Below, one piece after another: positions 53,242 through 60,942 of a DNA stretch of 64,000 nt. Within the stretch, counting starts at the first letter, position 1, and every line of letters begins with the position of its first letter. The notes beneath the pieces were generated by a model, which did not search any database, was not told the origin of the DNA, and saw nothing but the letters and a program-made list of their open reading frames with translations. The stretch is from GM7GCV1 sp965222065 (GTDB lineage Bacteria > Pseudomonadota > Gammaproteobacteria > Pseudomonadales > GM7GCV1): positions 992,001 through 1,056,000 of the forward strand of contig OZ244933.1 of NCBI GenBank assembly GCA_965222065.1, written 5' to 3'. The position numbers and the translations under genes are program-made.

Positions 53242-54147
53242 CTACTCGCTTTCCGTTGGCGTTTGAGGCGCTTCTGTCCCCTGCATGGCTTCCTGCCGAC
53301 TGGGCGTGCTGATTTGTTGGCGTTCGGTAAAGATCAACAGTAATTGGGTACTGGTCTGCAACCCCGCAGACGGTTCGACCGACACCTGGAGAAAAGGAGA
53401 AGAACCGATTTCTTCCACGGCGGTCACCACACCTACCGGATATCCTCGAGGAAATTTTTGAGCCAGGCCCGAGCTCACTAACTGGTCACCTACCTGTATA
53501 TCCATGGTAGGGGCAACATTGCGCAAACGAAGTTCATCATAACTGCCGGTACCTCCGGCGATTGAGCGTTCACCGGTTCGCAAGACCTCGATGGGAATAG
53601 CGTGTTCGCGATCTGAAATAAGAATGATCTCACTGTTTTCATCGCCGGCAATACGTACCTGACCAAAAATCCCTCCCGCATCGATCACAGGGAGCCCTTC
53701 CCTGACATTTTCCAGTCGGCCCCGATCGATAATCAGGCGATGGGTTTCGGTATCCGGGGGCGTCCCAACCAGCTCGGCGATCAGTACGCGCTCCTCAATC
53801 AATTCCGAGGCCCCCAGCAACTGCCGCATACGCACATTCTCGGCTCTTAGCGAAGCCAGTTGTAAAGAATGGCGTTGTAAGATGAGATTTTCATCTTCCA
53901 GTCGCTCACGCTCGGCTAAAAGTTCTTCCTTGGTCATGAGGGTTTCTTCGCCCCAATCACTGACGGCCGTGGCGACATCGGTAATGTGGTAAAAAGGAGA
54001 GACCAGGTCGACAAAAAACGCTTTGGCAGGTTGCAGCAAATTGGTGAAGGTGCTGACAAATATCAGTACCAGCCCAACACTAATGAAGAAAATCAGCCCC
54101 CCAAAGGAAACCGGGCCGCGCCGGAATATATGCTTTTGGCTCGCCAT
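53242..54147 (-). CDS. mreC: Rod-shape protein MreC
   Basis: MreC is a bitopic elongasome protein whose periplasmic beta domains activate PBP2-RodA. The 301-residue product has a membrane helix (about residues 15-36), a coiled coil (LLAERERLEDENLILQRHSLQLASLRAENVRMRQLLG) and the MreC core (VIDAGGIFGQVRIAGDENSEIILISDREHAIPIEVLRTG, then GLAQKFPRGYPVGVVTAVEE). The C-terminal 30 residues are Gln/Thr/Pro-rich. It follows mreB by 44 bases. Confidence 0.95.
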   Translation of the reverse strand: MASQKHIFRRGPVSFGGLIFFISVGLVLIFVSTFTNLLQPAKAFFVDLVSPFYHITDVATAVSDWGEETLMTKEELLAERERLEDENLILQRHSLQLASLRAENVRMRQLLGASELIEERVLIAELVGTPPDTETHRLIIDRGRLENVREGLPVIDAGGIFGQVRIAGDENSEIILISDREHAIPIEVLRTGERSIAGGTGSYDELRLRNVAPTMDIQVGDQLVSSGLAQKFPRGYPVGVVTAVEEIGSSPFLQVSVEPSAGLQTSTQLLLIFTERQQISTPSRQEAMQGTEAPQTPTESE

Positions 54148-54191
54148 GGATCAATTCCTGTAATTGCGGCCTTGAAGCACAGGCGAAAAAA

Positions 54192-55226
54192 TTAGTAGGA
54201 CAGCAGTTCCAGCTGCCGTCGGTCAAGCATCTCCAGAACTTTCCCTCCGCCCCTGGCAACGCAGGTTAGCGGGTCTTCGGCCACGATCACTGGCAACCCG
54301 GTTTCATGGGTCAGCAATCGATCGATATCCCGCAGCAAGGCCCCGCCACCAGTCAACACAATACCGCGTTCGGCAATGTCGGATGCCAATTCAGGTGGGG
54401 ATTGTTCAAGTGCGCGCTTGACCGCCTGGACGATTGTCGCCAACGGTTCTTGCAGGGCTTCCAGTACTTCGTCATTACTCAGGGTAAAACTCTTGGGAAC
54501 CCCTTCGGCCAGATTGCGGCCGCGAACATCGATTTCCCGGACCTCGCTTCCGGCAAATGCTGTGCCTATCTCATGCTTGATACGTTCCGCCGTGGCATCA
54601 CCAATCACACTGCCGTATTTGCGACGGACGTAGCTGGTGATGGCTTCATCAAAACGGTCACCCCCAATCCTGACGGAGTCGGAATACACCGTACCGCTAA
54701 GGGAAAGGATGGCAATCTCCGAGGTACCGCCGCCAATATCCACTACCATGGAGCCACTGGCTTCCTCCACTGGCAGGCCCGCACCTATGGCTGCCGCCAT
54801 GGGTTCATCTATCAGGTGCACCACCCTTGCCCCGGCACTGAGTACCGACTCACGAATAGCACGCTTTTCCACTTCCGTGGCCTGGCAGGGGACACATACC
54901 AGCACGCGAGGGCTGGGAGTAAACCATTTGGACTGATGCACTTTTCGGATAAAGTGCTGCAACATTTTTTCAGTCACCTGGAAATCGGCGATGACACCAT
55001 CTTTCAGGGGACGAATGGCGACGATGTTACCCGGAGTCCGGCCGAGCATGCGCTTGGCGTCAATACCAACCGCCTCGACCACCTTCTGCCCATGCGAATG
55101 ACGAATCGCAACAACAGAAGGTTCATTAAGCACGATCTGGCGATCGCGCATGTAAATAAGGGTGTTCGCTGTTCCAAGGTCAATGGAAAGGTCGTTGGAG
55201 AAGAGTCCGCTAAGGGGTTTCCACAT
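54192..55226 (-). CDS. mreB: Rod-shape determining actin homologue MreB
   Basis: MreB forms membrane-bound filaments that guide lateral wall synthesis. The 344-residue protein has the actin-type phosphate loop SIDLGTANTLIYM, the second phosphate site VVDIGGGTSEIAILSLSG, the adenosine motif VLTGGGALLRDIDRLL and MRLPDEPMAAAIGAGLP-type residues (DEPMAAAIGAGLPV). It heads mreB-mreC-mreD-maf-rng-yhdP. Confidence 0.98.
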   Translation of the reverse strand: MWKPLSGLFSNDLSIDLGTANTLIYMRDRQIVLNEPSVVAIRHSHGQKVVEAVGIDAKRMLGRTPGNIVAIRPLKDGVIADFQVTEKMLQHFIRKVHQSKWFTPSPRVLVCVPCQATEVEKRAIRESVLSAGARVVHLIDEPMAAAIGAGLPVEEASGSMVVDIGGGTSEIAILSLSGTVYSDSVRIGGDRFDEAITSYVRRKYGSVIGDATAERIKHEIGTAFAGSEVREIDVRGRNLAEGVPKSFTLSNDEVLEALQEPLATIVQAVKRALEQSPPELASDIAERGIVLTGGGALLRDIDRLLTHETGLPVIVAEDPLTCVARGGGKVLEMLDRRQLELLSY

Positions 55227-55300
55227 CGTGTCGGGTCCAAATAAAGGCAGGTTCTGTTAAGCGAGGGAATGTACCAACCGCGGGGATTCAGAGCAAGCCG

Positions 55301-55328
55301 TAAATATGATACTTTAGCGCTCGCTCAA
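55301..55328 (-). promoter_or_regulatory. Candidate mreB promoter
   Basis: On the minus strand TTGAGC (55328-55323), a 16-base spacer and TATTTA (55306-55301) lie about 75 bases upstream of the mreB ATG in the 173-base region between mreB and gatC. I did not find a convincing promoter for gatC in the same region, apart from a TATACT (55361-55366) without a good -35. Confidence 0.5.
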
Positions 55329-55399
55329 AGTCGGGCAGAAATTATTCGCCCGTCGTCACATATACTCTGACAACTGTAAAACATTTCCGGAAGAACATT

Positions 55400-55687
55400 A
55401 TGTCTCTTGACCGTAGCGATATTGAAAAGCTGGCACTCCTGGCACGCATCAACATTTCCGAGGACGAAAGCCAGCAGGTGACTGACAGGATCGGCGCGGT
55501 TCTGGAGCTGGTAGACCAGCTACAAGCCCAGAACACTGAGGGTGTGGAGCCCATGGCTCACCCAATGGACGTCACCCAGATACTCCGGAAAGACGAGGTC
55601 ACCGAAGCCAATGACCGGGAAAACCTGATGAGCAACGCCCCGGCACAGGAAGAGGGCCTGTTTTTGGTCCCCAAAGTTATTGAATAA
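55400..55687 (+). CDS. gatC: Glutamyl/aspartyl-tRNA amidotransferase subunit C
   Basis: GatC is the small belt subunit that holds GatA and GatB together in the amidotransferase that converts Glu-tRNA(Gln) and/or Asp-tRNA(Asn). The 95-residue protein has LDRSDIEKLALLARINISEDE, the motif GVEPMAHPMD and the C-terminal EGLFLVPKVIE. It heads gatC-gatA-gatB and is divergent from mreB. Confidence 0.97.
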   Translation: MSLDRSDIEKLALLARINISEDESQQVTDRIGAVLELVDQLQAQNTEGVEPMAHPMDVTQILRKDEVTEANDRENLMSNAPAQEEGLFLVPKVIE

Positions 55688-55748
55688 TTTTTGAATAAAC
55701 CCCTGGGCAATTAAGCCCGCAATCAAAAACCCGAGAAGTCTCCCAAGA

Positions 55749-57206
55749 ATGCACAATTTGACTGTCGCACAAATCGCCCAGGGGCTCGCTGAACGTGAGT
55801 TTTCCAGCGTCGAGATTACCCGGCATTTTCTGGATCGAATCCATCGACTGGATTCTGCTGTCAATGCCTATATCACACCCATGGATGAATCTGCCCTGGC
55901 AGCTGCCAGAGAATCCGATAAAAAAATAGCGGCGGGGCAAGCAGGCACGTTGACGGGTATTCCTTTTGCCCACAAGGACATTTTTTGCACCCGGGGCGTC
56001 AGGACTACCTGCGGGTCGCGCATGCTGGAAAACTTTATTTCACCTTATGACGCCACCGTGGTTTCCAACCTGAAACAGGCTGGCGCTATCTGTCTGGGTA
56101 AAACCAACATGGATGAGTTCGCCATGGGCTCATCTACAGAAACCAGTTATTTCGGCAAAACACACAACCCCTGGGATCTGGACACTGTGCCCGGCGGCTC
56201 CTCAGGTGGTTCTGCTGCCGCTGTCGCCGCACGCATGGCGCCCATCGCTACAGCGACAGATACCGGTGGCTCCATACGACAGCCGGCATCACTTTGTGGA
56301 GTGACCGGGCTTAAACCAACTTACGGCCGGGTATCTCGCTGGGGCATGATTGCCTTTGCCTCCAGCATGGACCAGGGCGGTCCCATGGGTAAAACGGCTG
56401 AAGATTGCGCCCTGCTGTTACAAGCCATGGCCGGTTTTGATGGCAAGGACTCCACCAGCATTGACCACGAGGTGCCCGATTACCAGGCAAACCTCAATGA
56501 CTCGCTGGAAGGTTTGCGCATCGGGGTACCCAAAGAGTTTTTTGAACAGGGGCTGGATGCCCAGGTGGCAGCACAGGTACAAAATGCCCTGGCCGAATAC
56601 GAAAAACTCGGTGCCGTTCTGGTCGACATTGATCTACCCAACTCCAAACTGGCCGTGCCTACCTACTATGTATTGGCTCCAGCAGAGGCCTCCGCCAACC
56701 TGTCCAGATTCGACGGTGTGCGCTATGGCCACCGCTGCGACAATCCTGTCGATCTTTTGGATATGTACTGCCGCTCCCGTGAAGAGGGATTTGGCGAAGA
56801 GGTTAAGCGAAGAATCATGATCGGCACCTATGTGCTTTCTGCTGGCTACTACGACGCCTATTTCCGCAAGGCCCAGCAAGTTCGCCGATTAATCAAGAAT
56901 GATTTTGACCGGGCTTTTGAGCAAGTCGATATTATTGCCGGCCCCACCTGTCCTTCCACCGCATTTAAATTCGGTGCCAAGGGCAGCAACCCGGTGGAAA
57001 TGTATCTGGAAGATATCTATACCATTTCAGTCAATCTGGCGGGCTTGCCGGGAATGTCCTTACCCTGCGGCCAGATTGATGGCTTGCCAGTAGGCTTGCA
57101 GTTGATAGGCAAGCATTTTGAGGAAGCCCGCATCTTTAATGCTGCTCACCAGTTCCAGACAGCTACTGATTGGCACACTCAGGCGCCAAAGGGAGTGGAA
57201 AGATGA
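55749..57206 (+). CDS. gatA: Glutamyl/aspartyl-tRNA amidotransferase subunit A
   Basis: GatA is the amidase that releases ammonia from glutamine. The 485-residue product has the amidase signature with the catalytic Lys (FAHKDIF), the cis-Ser in GGSSGGSAAAVAA and the nucleophile Ser in ATDTGGSIRQPAS. It begins 61 bases after gatC, and its stop overlaps the gatB ATG (ATGA). Confidence 0.98.
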   Translation: MHNLTVAQIAQGLAEREFSSVEITRHFLDRIHRLDSAVNAYITPMDESALAAARESDKKIAAGQAGTLTGIPFAHKDIFCTRGVRTTCGSRMLENFISPYDATVVSNLKQAGAICLGKTNMDEFAMGSSTETSYFGKTHNPWDLDTVPGGSSGGSAAAVAARMAPIATATDTGGSIRQPASLCGVTGLKPTYGRVSRWGMIAFASSMDQGGPMGKTAEDCALLLQAMAGFDGKDSTSIDHEVPDYQANLNDSLEGLRIGVPKEFFEQGLDAQVAAQVQNALAEYEKLGAVLVDIDLPNSKLAVPTYYVLAPAEASANLSRFDGVRYGHRCDNPVDLLDMYCRSREEGFGEEVKRRIMIGTYVLSAGYYDAYFRKAQQVRRLIKNDFDRAFEQVDIIAGPTCPSTAFKFGAKGSNPVEMYLEDIYTISVNLAGLPGMSLPCGQIDGLPVGLQLIGKHFEEARIFNAAHQFQTATDWHTQAPKGVER

Positions 57207-58642
57207 ACTGGGAAATCGTCATCGGGCTGGAGATTCATGTCCAGCTAAAAACCAGATCCAAGATCTTTTCCGGATCCGCCGTTGATTTCGGCCAGGACCC
57301 CAACACCAATGCCAGTGCCATTGACCTGGCGATGCCCGGCACCCTGCCAGTAGTCAACGAAGAGGCAATGCGCATGGCCACTCGATTTGGCCTGGCCATC
57401 AATGCGCCGATCAACCAGAAATCTGTGTTTGAACGCAAAAACTACTTCTATCCCGACTTGCCCAAGGGCTATCAGACCACCCAACTGGCAGAGCCTATCG
57501 TTGGCCCCGGCGTGGTCACCATTCAACTGGAAGATGGCACCAGCAAGGATGTACGTATTCACCATGCCCATCTGGAGGAAGATGCGGGAAAATCCCTGCA
57601 TGAAGACTTCCATGGGATGAGCGGCATTGATCTAAACCGCGCCGGCACCCCCCTGATCGAAATTGTGTCTGAGCCAGACATGCGCTCACCGGAAGAAGCC
57701 ATCGCCTTTCTCAGGCAAATTCACGCCATCATTACCTACCTGGGTATTTCCGATGGCGAAATGTCACAGGGTTCCATGCGCTGTGATGCCAACGTATCCG
57801 TTCGCCCAAAGGGTCAGGAAGAGCTGGGCACCCGGACTGAATTGAAAAACATCAACTCTTTCCGTTTTGTCGAGCGAGCGATCAATGTCGAAGCTGAGCG
57901 CCAGATTGATCTGATTGAAGACGGGGGTAAAGTGGTACAGGAAACCCGCCTTTACGATTCCGACAAAAACGAAACCCGAAGCATGCGCAGCAAGGAAGTG
58001 GCAAACGACTATCGCTACTTCCCCTGCCCCGATCTTCTGCCCGTAGTTCTCAGTGACGACTTTATCCAGGCGGAGCGCGATTCTTTGCCTGAACTGCCCA
58101 TTGCCAAGCAAGCACGATTTGTCGAGGAACACGGCCTGTCCGCTTACGATGCCAGCGTACTCACACAGGATCGGCTTACCGCCGATTACTTTGAAACTGT
58201 GGCCAGCACTTGTGGGGATTCCAAATTGGCTGCCAACTGGGTCACCGTTGAACTGGCAGCGTTACTAAACAAACACGACATCGGTATCGCCGACTGCGCC
58301 ATCAGTGCCGAAAATCTGGGCCAGCTGATCCAGCGCATTAAAGACGGCACGATTTCGGGAAAAATTGCCAAGACTGTCTTTGAAGCCATGTGGACAGGAG
58401 AAGGCTCGCCCGACGACATCATTGAGGCCAAGGGACTCAAACAGGTGTCTGACTCAGGCGCTATTGAGGCCATGGTCGACGAAGTGCTGGCAGCGAATGC
58501 CCAGCAAGTGGAAAACTACAGAAACGCGGCACCGGAAAAACAACCGAAGATGCTTGGGTTCTTTGTTGGCCAGGTGATGAAGATCTCCAAAGGCCAGGCG
58601 AACCCCGGCCAAGTCAACCGCATCCTGAAAGAAAAACTATAG
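57203..58642 (+). CDS. gatB: Glutamyl/aspartyl-tRNA amidotransferase subunit B
   Basis: GatB binds the mischarged tRNA and catalyses ATP-dependent activation and amidation. From the ATG at 57203 the 479-residue product contains WEIVIGLEIHVQL, FERKNYFYPDLPKGYQ, HLEEDAGKSLH, MRCDANVSVRP and the C-terminal YqeY-like helical domain (NPGQVNRILKEKL). The frame opens 11 codons earlier, inside gatA, but the family start is the ATG used here. Confidence 0.98.
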   Translation: MNWEIVIGLEIHVQLKTRSKIFSGSAVDFGQDPNTNASAIDLAMPGTLPVVNEEAMRMATRFGLAINAPINQKSVFERKNYFYPDLPKGYQTTQLAEPIVGPGVVTIQLEDGTSKDVRIHHAHLEEDAGKSLHEDFHGMSGIDLNRAGTPLIEIVSEPDMRSPEEAIAFLRQIHAIITYLGISDGEMSQGSMRCDANVSVRPKGQEELGTRTELKNINSFRFVERAINVEAERQIDLIEDGGKVVQETRLYDSDKNETRSMRSKEVANDYRYFPCPDLLPVVLSDDFIQAERDSLPELPIAKQARFVEEHGLSAYDASVLTQDRLTADYFETVASTCGDSKLAANWVTVELAALLNKHDIGIADCAISAENLGQLIQRIKDGTISGKIAKTVFEAMWTGEGSPDDIIEAKGLKQVSDSGAIEAMVDEVLAANAQQVENYRNAAPEKQPKMLGFFVGQVMKISKGQANPGQVNRILKEKL

Positions 58643-58649
58643 AAACATT

Positions 58650-58679
58650 GGGCTCAGGGTAAAAATTTACCCTGACCCC
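58650..58679. repeat. REP-like palindrome after gatB
   Basis: Arms of 14 bases (58650-58663 and 58666-58679) pair with one mismatch around a 2-base centre; the inner ten base pairs (TCAGGGTAAA / TTTACCCTGA) are perfect. There is no T-run, so it is not a standard terminator. The sequence type (GGGKTCAGGGTAAA) resembles REP palindromes that accompany REP-associated tyrosine transposases. Whether it recurs in the genome cannot be seen here. Confidence 0.6.
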
Positions 58680-58706
58680 GGATTTAAAGAGTTAACGAGA
58701 AAGCAA

Positions 58707-59003
58707 ATGGTTCTAAAAAAAGACAAAAAGAAAGTGCTCGGTGAAGTCTTTGATGACGAGCGGATCAAAACATTCCTGATAGACACGGCTCCCGAGGGTG
58801 TCGATGTCGATTTTCATTGCCTTGAGCGTGCCTACCGAGGCATGAAGGCGGAAAACTTTGCCACCTTTATCCAGTTTTTTACTGAAGAAGGCCGCAATAT
58901 CAATGCCAAGAACCCGGAAGGCCGCACCCTGCTAAGCCTGGTCAAGGAACACCAGAGCTTTCCCGAATACGCTGAAATTCTGGAAAACGCTGGGGCCAAA
59001 TAA
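58707..59003 (+). CDS. Small conserved protein, PA4642-like family
   Basis: The 98-residue cytoplasmic protein has no known function. It starts KKDKKKVLGEVFDDERIKTFLI and contains HCLERAYRGMKAENFATFIQFFTEEGRNINAKNPEGRTLLSLVKEH, which I recognise as similar to a family found in pseudomonads (PA4642 family). The pattern of the C-terminal half is ankyrin-like in feel but too short for a confident domain call. It follows the palindrome after gatB by 27 bases. Confidence 0.65.
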   Translation: MVLKKDKKKVLGEVFDDERIKTFLIDTAPEGVDVDFHCLERAYRGMKAENFATFIQFFTEEGRNINAKNPEGRTLLSLVKEHQSFPEYAEILENAGAK

Positions 59004-59024
59004 CATTACCATTTCCTTTTTAAT

Positions 59025-59053
59025 TTGACAGAAGTGAAAAGCGAGGATTAGTC
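59025..59053 (+). promoter_or_regulatory. Candidate promoter of the lipoprotein gene
   Basis: A perfect -35 TTGACA (59025-59030), a 17-base spacer and a weak -10 TTAGTC (59048-59053) precede the ATG at 59080. Confidence 0.35.
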
Positions 59054-59079
59054 TCGGAAGACCCTCATAACAGGGGCCT

Positions 59080-59985
59080 ATGCCTATGCGCATCTTCCTG
59101 TTCGCCTCGCTCAGTTTCTTGTGTTTATTCCTGCTGCAATCCTGCGGTGGAAGCAGCGGTTCTGACCCATCAATTACATCTAGCCAACCAACCGATATAC
59201 CCAGCGACCCGCCCAACCCTTTGGGGGGGATATGGATAAGTGACGATGGAACGGCCAACTTTTTTATTACTGAAAGCGGCCGTTTTATGACACAGCTCTT
59301 GCTGGATGAAACTCTGGAAGGTACTGGCACAGGCTCGGGCCAGATTGAAAGCATGGACAGTGGTGATATCAATGCCGAATTCACCATATCCGGCGTCGTG
59401 GAAATACCGGAAGAATCTGATCCAATGCCCACTGAAGAAAACCTGTTTTCCCCCCGAGAATGTACAACTACGGGAACCAAAAATGGTGAGGCTTTATTCC
59501 TCAGGGTTCGCTGTATCGTTAATGGCACAGAATTTGAGATCAATCCTACACTAAGACAAAGGCTAATATGTGAAGCAGGGAGTGACTGTACGAATGCGCC
59601 CAAATCTTATGACCTGGGATCATCGATCAACAATATTATTGGTGATTTTGGCGTATATATTTTTAATAGCCAGGCCTTGACATCGACCATCATGGAAATT
59701 GACCCCTTTGGCATCATGAATGGCAGGTTTCAGTTTTTCTCATGGGATTGCGGGATGGCAGGCGCGATAAGCCCTATAGATCCTCGCTACAATCTTTACG
59801 ATATATCGTTTGAAAACGTTAGTTGTGCCGACCCCTTTGCTTTCCTGGAAGATACGAGATGGAAAGGGCTTCTGTTTGTATCTGCTGGCGAAACCGAAGC
59901 CCAGGAAATATTTTTATTGGCACAAAGCCAACCTCGCGAAGGCGATCAAGTTCGGACTATCTCTTTTGTTTTCCCGCGACTCTAG
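59080..59985 (+). CDS. Putative lipoprotein of unknown function
   Basis: I do not recognise this 301-residue protein. It has a lipoprotein signal peptide (MRIFLFASLSFLCLFLLQSC, lipobox LQSC) followed by a Gly/Ser/Pro/Thr-rich linker of about 25 residues. A predicted beta-rich domain starts LGGIWISDDGTANFFITESGRF. It contains at least six cysteines after the lipobox (for example ECTTTGTK, RCIVNG, ICEAGSDC, WDCGMAG, SCADPF), suggesting periplasmic disulfides. A second ATG two codons later is an alternative start. It lies 120-150 bases upstream of the sortase-associated pdsO gene on the same strand, but no functional link can be shown. Confidence 0.8.
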   Translation: MPMRIFLFASLSFLCLFLLQSCGGSSGSDPSITSSQPTDIPSDPPNPLGGIWISDDGTANFFITESGRFMTQLLLDETLEGTGTGSGQIESMDSGDINAEFTISGVVEIPEESDPMPTEENLFSPRECTTTGTKNGEALFLRVRCIVNGTEFEINPTLRQRLICEAGSDCTNAPKSYDLGSSINNIIGDFGVYIFNSQALTSTIMEIDPFGIMNGRFQFFSWDCGMAGAISPIDPRYNLYDISFENVSCADPFAFLEDTRWKGLLFVSAGETEAQEIFLLAQSQPREGDQVRTISFVFPRL

Positions 59986-59990
59986 TTAGC

Positions 59991-60013
59991 GCCACAATTC
60001 GCCATAATCTATC
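59991..60013 (+). promoter_or_regulatory. Candidate PdsR box upstream of pdsO
   Basis: The tandem GCCACAAT (59991) and GCCATAAT (60001) start exactly ten bases apart, as in binding sites of OmpR-family regulators. GCCATAATCTATC (60001-60013) differs at one base from GCCACAATCTATC (63734-63746) upstream of pdsR. Downstream, a perfect inverted repeat GGAATCT-CAC-AGATTCC lies at 60075-60091. Binding by PdsR is inference. Confidence 0.45.
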
Positions 60014-60129
60014 CTGACATAGCCCTTTTTGCTGCCAAATGCGGCCAGCTTTGCTCTGTTAAATAGCGCTCAAGGGAATCTCACAGATTCCGATATTTCT
60101 CAAAAATGAGTAGCAACAGGAGCAAACTG

Positions 60130-60852
60130 ATGAACATCTCAACTTTCAAAACACGCTGTCTTGCCGCCACGACGGTCGTCACCCTGCTTGGCTTTTCCAG
60201 CCTGAGTACAGCGGAAGACCTGGACAAACACCGCGCCGCTTTTCTGGGCGGCTCCATCGTTACCGGGGGAGTAGTTGCCGGCCCTCCCGGGGCCGCTGTG
60301 GGATTTCTGGTAGGCGCATTACTCGGGGAAAAAGCCCAGGACAAGCACGATCTGGAAACCGCGGAGGTAAATATGACAAGTGCACTTAGCGAAATCGACA
60401 CACTGGAACAAGAAATCAACGGCATGGAACAACAACTGGCGCAAATGCAGGACGAGTCCAACCGTCTTCAGGAAAACCTGCTGACCCGTCTGGAATTCCA
60501 GATTATGTTTCGCACTGGTAAGGACGAGCTGACCGAGCTGGATCAAAAACGTGTAGCGATATTGACCGACTATCTCAATCGCAATCCGGAACTGCATGTG
60601 CGCCTGGATGGTCATACCGACCAGCGTGGTACTGAAGAGTACAACAACGTGCTTGCCAAATTCCGGGCCAAGTCTGTCGAAGATGCCCTTATCGAAGGTG
60701 GTATTTCACGCAGCCGAATCGAGACCTTCTCGCACGGCGCTTCAAAAGCCCAATCGTCCGAAGGTGACTACGAAGGCTATGCACTGGATCGTCGGGTCAA
60801 TATCGAAGTCTTTGACCCACGCACAGAAAAGGGTGTCGCGAAGATTAACTAG
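60130..60852 (+). CDS. pdsO: Sortase-associated OmpA-like protein PdsO
   Basis: PdsO is the OmpA-family member of the proteobacterial dedicated sortase system. From the ATG at 60130 (AGGAG upstream) the 240-residue product has a signal peptide ending near SLSTA, a glycine-zipper hydrophobic stretch (about residues 40-67, GGSIVTGGVVAGPPGAAVGF), a coiled coil (about 75-120) and a C-terminal OmpA/Pal peptidoglycan-binding domain with GHTDQRGTEEYN and DRRVNIEVF. The assignment to PdsO rests on this architecture plus the neighbouring PdsS/PdsR-type genes. The gene converges with pdsS across a terminator. Confidence 0.8.
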   Translation: MNISTFKTRCLAATTVVTLLGFSSLSTAEDLDKHRAAFLGGSIVTGGVVAGPPGAAVGFLVGALLGEKAQDKHDLETAEVNMTSALSEIDTLEQEINGMEQQLAQMQDESNRLQENLLTRLEFQIMFRTGKDELTELDQKRVAILTDYLNRNPELHVRLDGHTDQRGTEEYNNVLAKFRAKSVEDALIEGGISRSRIETFSHGASKAQSSEGDYEGYALDRRVNIEVFDPRTEKGVAKIN

Positions 60853-60882
60853 CAAACCTAAACGTTTTTCTATCCCAAAAAG

Positions 60883-60918
60883 AAAAGCCGGTGGACTGTA
60901 AATCCACCGGCTTTTTTT
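60883..60918. terminator. Bidirectional terminator between pdsO and pdsS
   Basis: AGCCGGTGGA (60886-60895) and TCCACCGGCT (60903-60912) form a perfect 10-base stem with a 7-base loop, flanked by an A-run and a T-run. It serves both convergent genes. Confidence 0.92.
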
Positions 60919-60942
60919 ATATCGCTGCTTTATCTTGCTCGC

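Noticed and set aside
54306..55244. A 312-codon open frame on the plus strand opposite mreB
   Set aside because: It is antisense to the well-supported mreB gene, has no recognisable domain and reflects codon bias of mreB.
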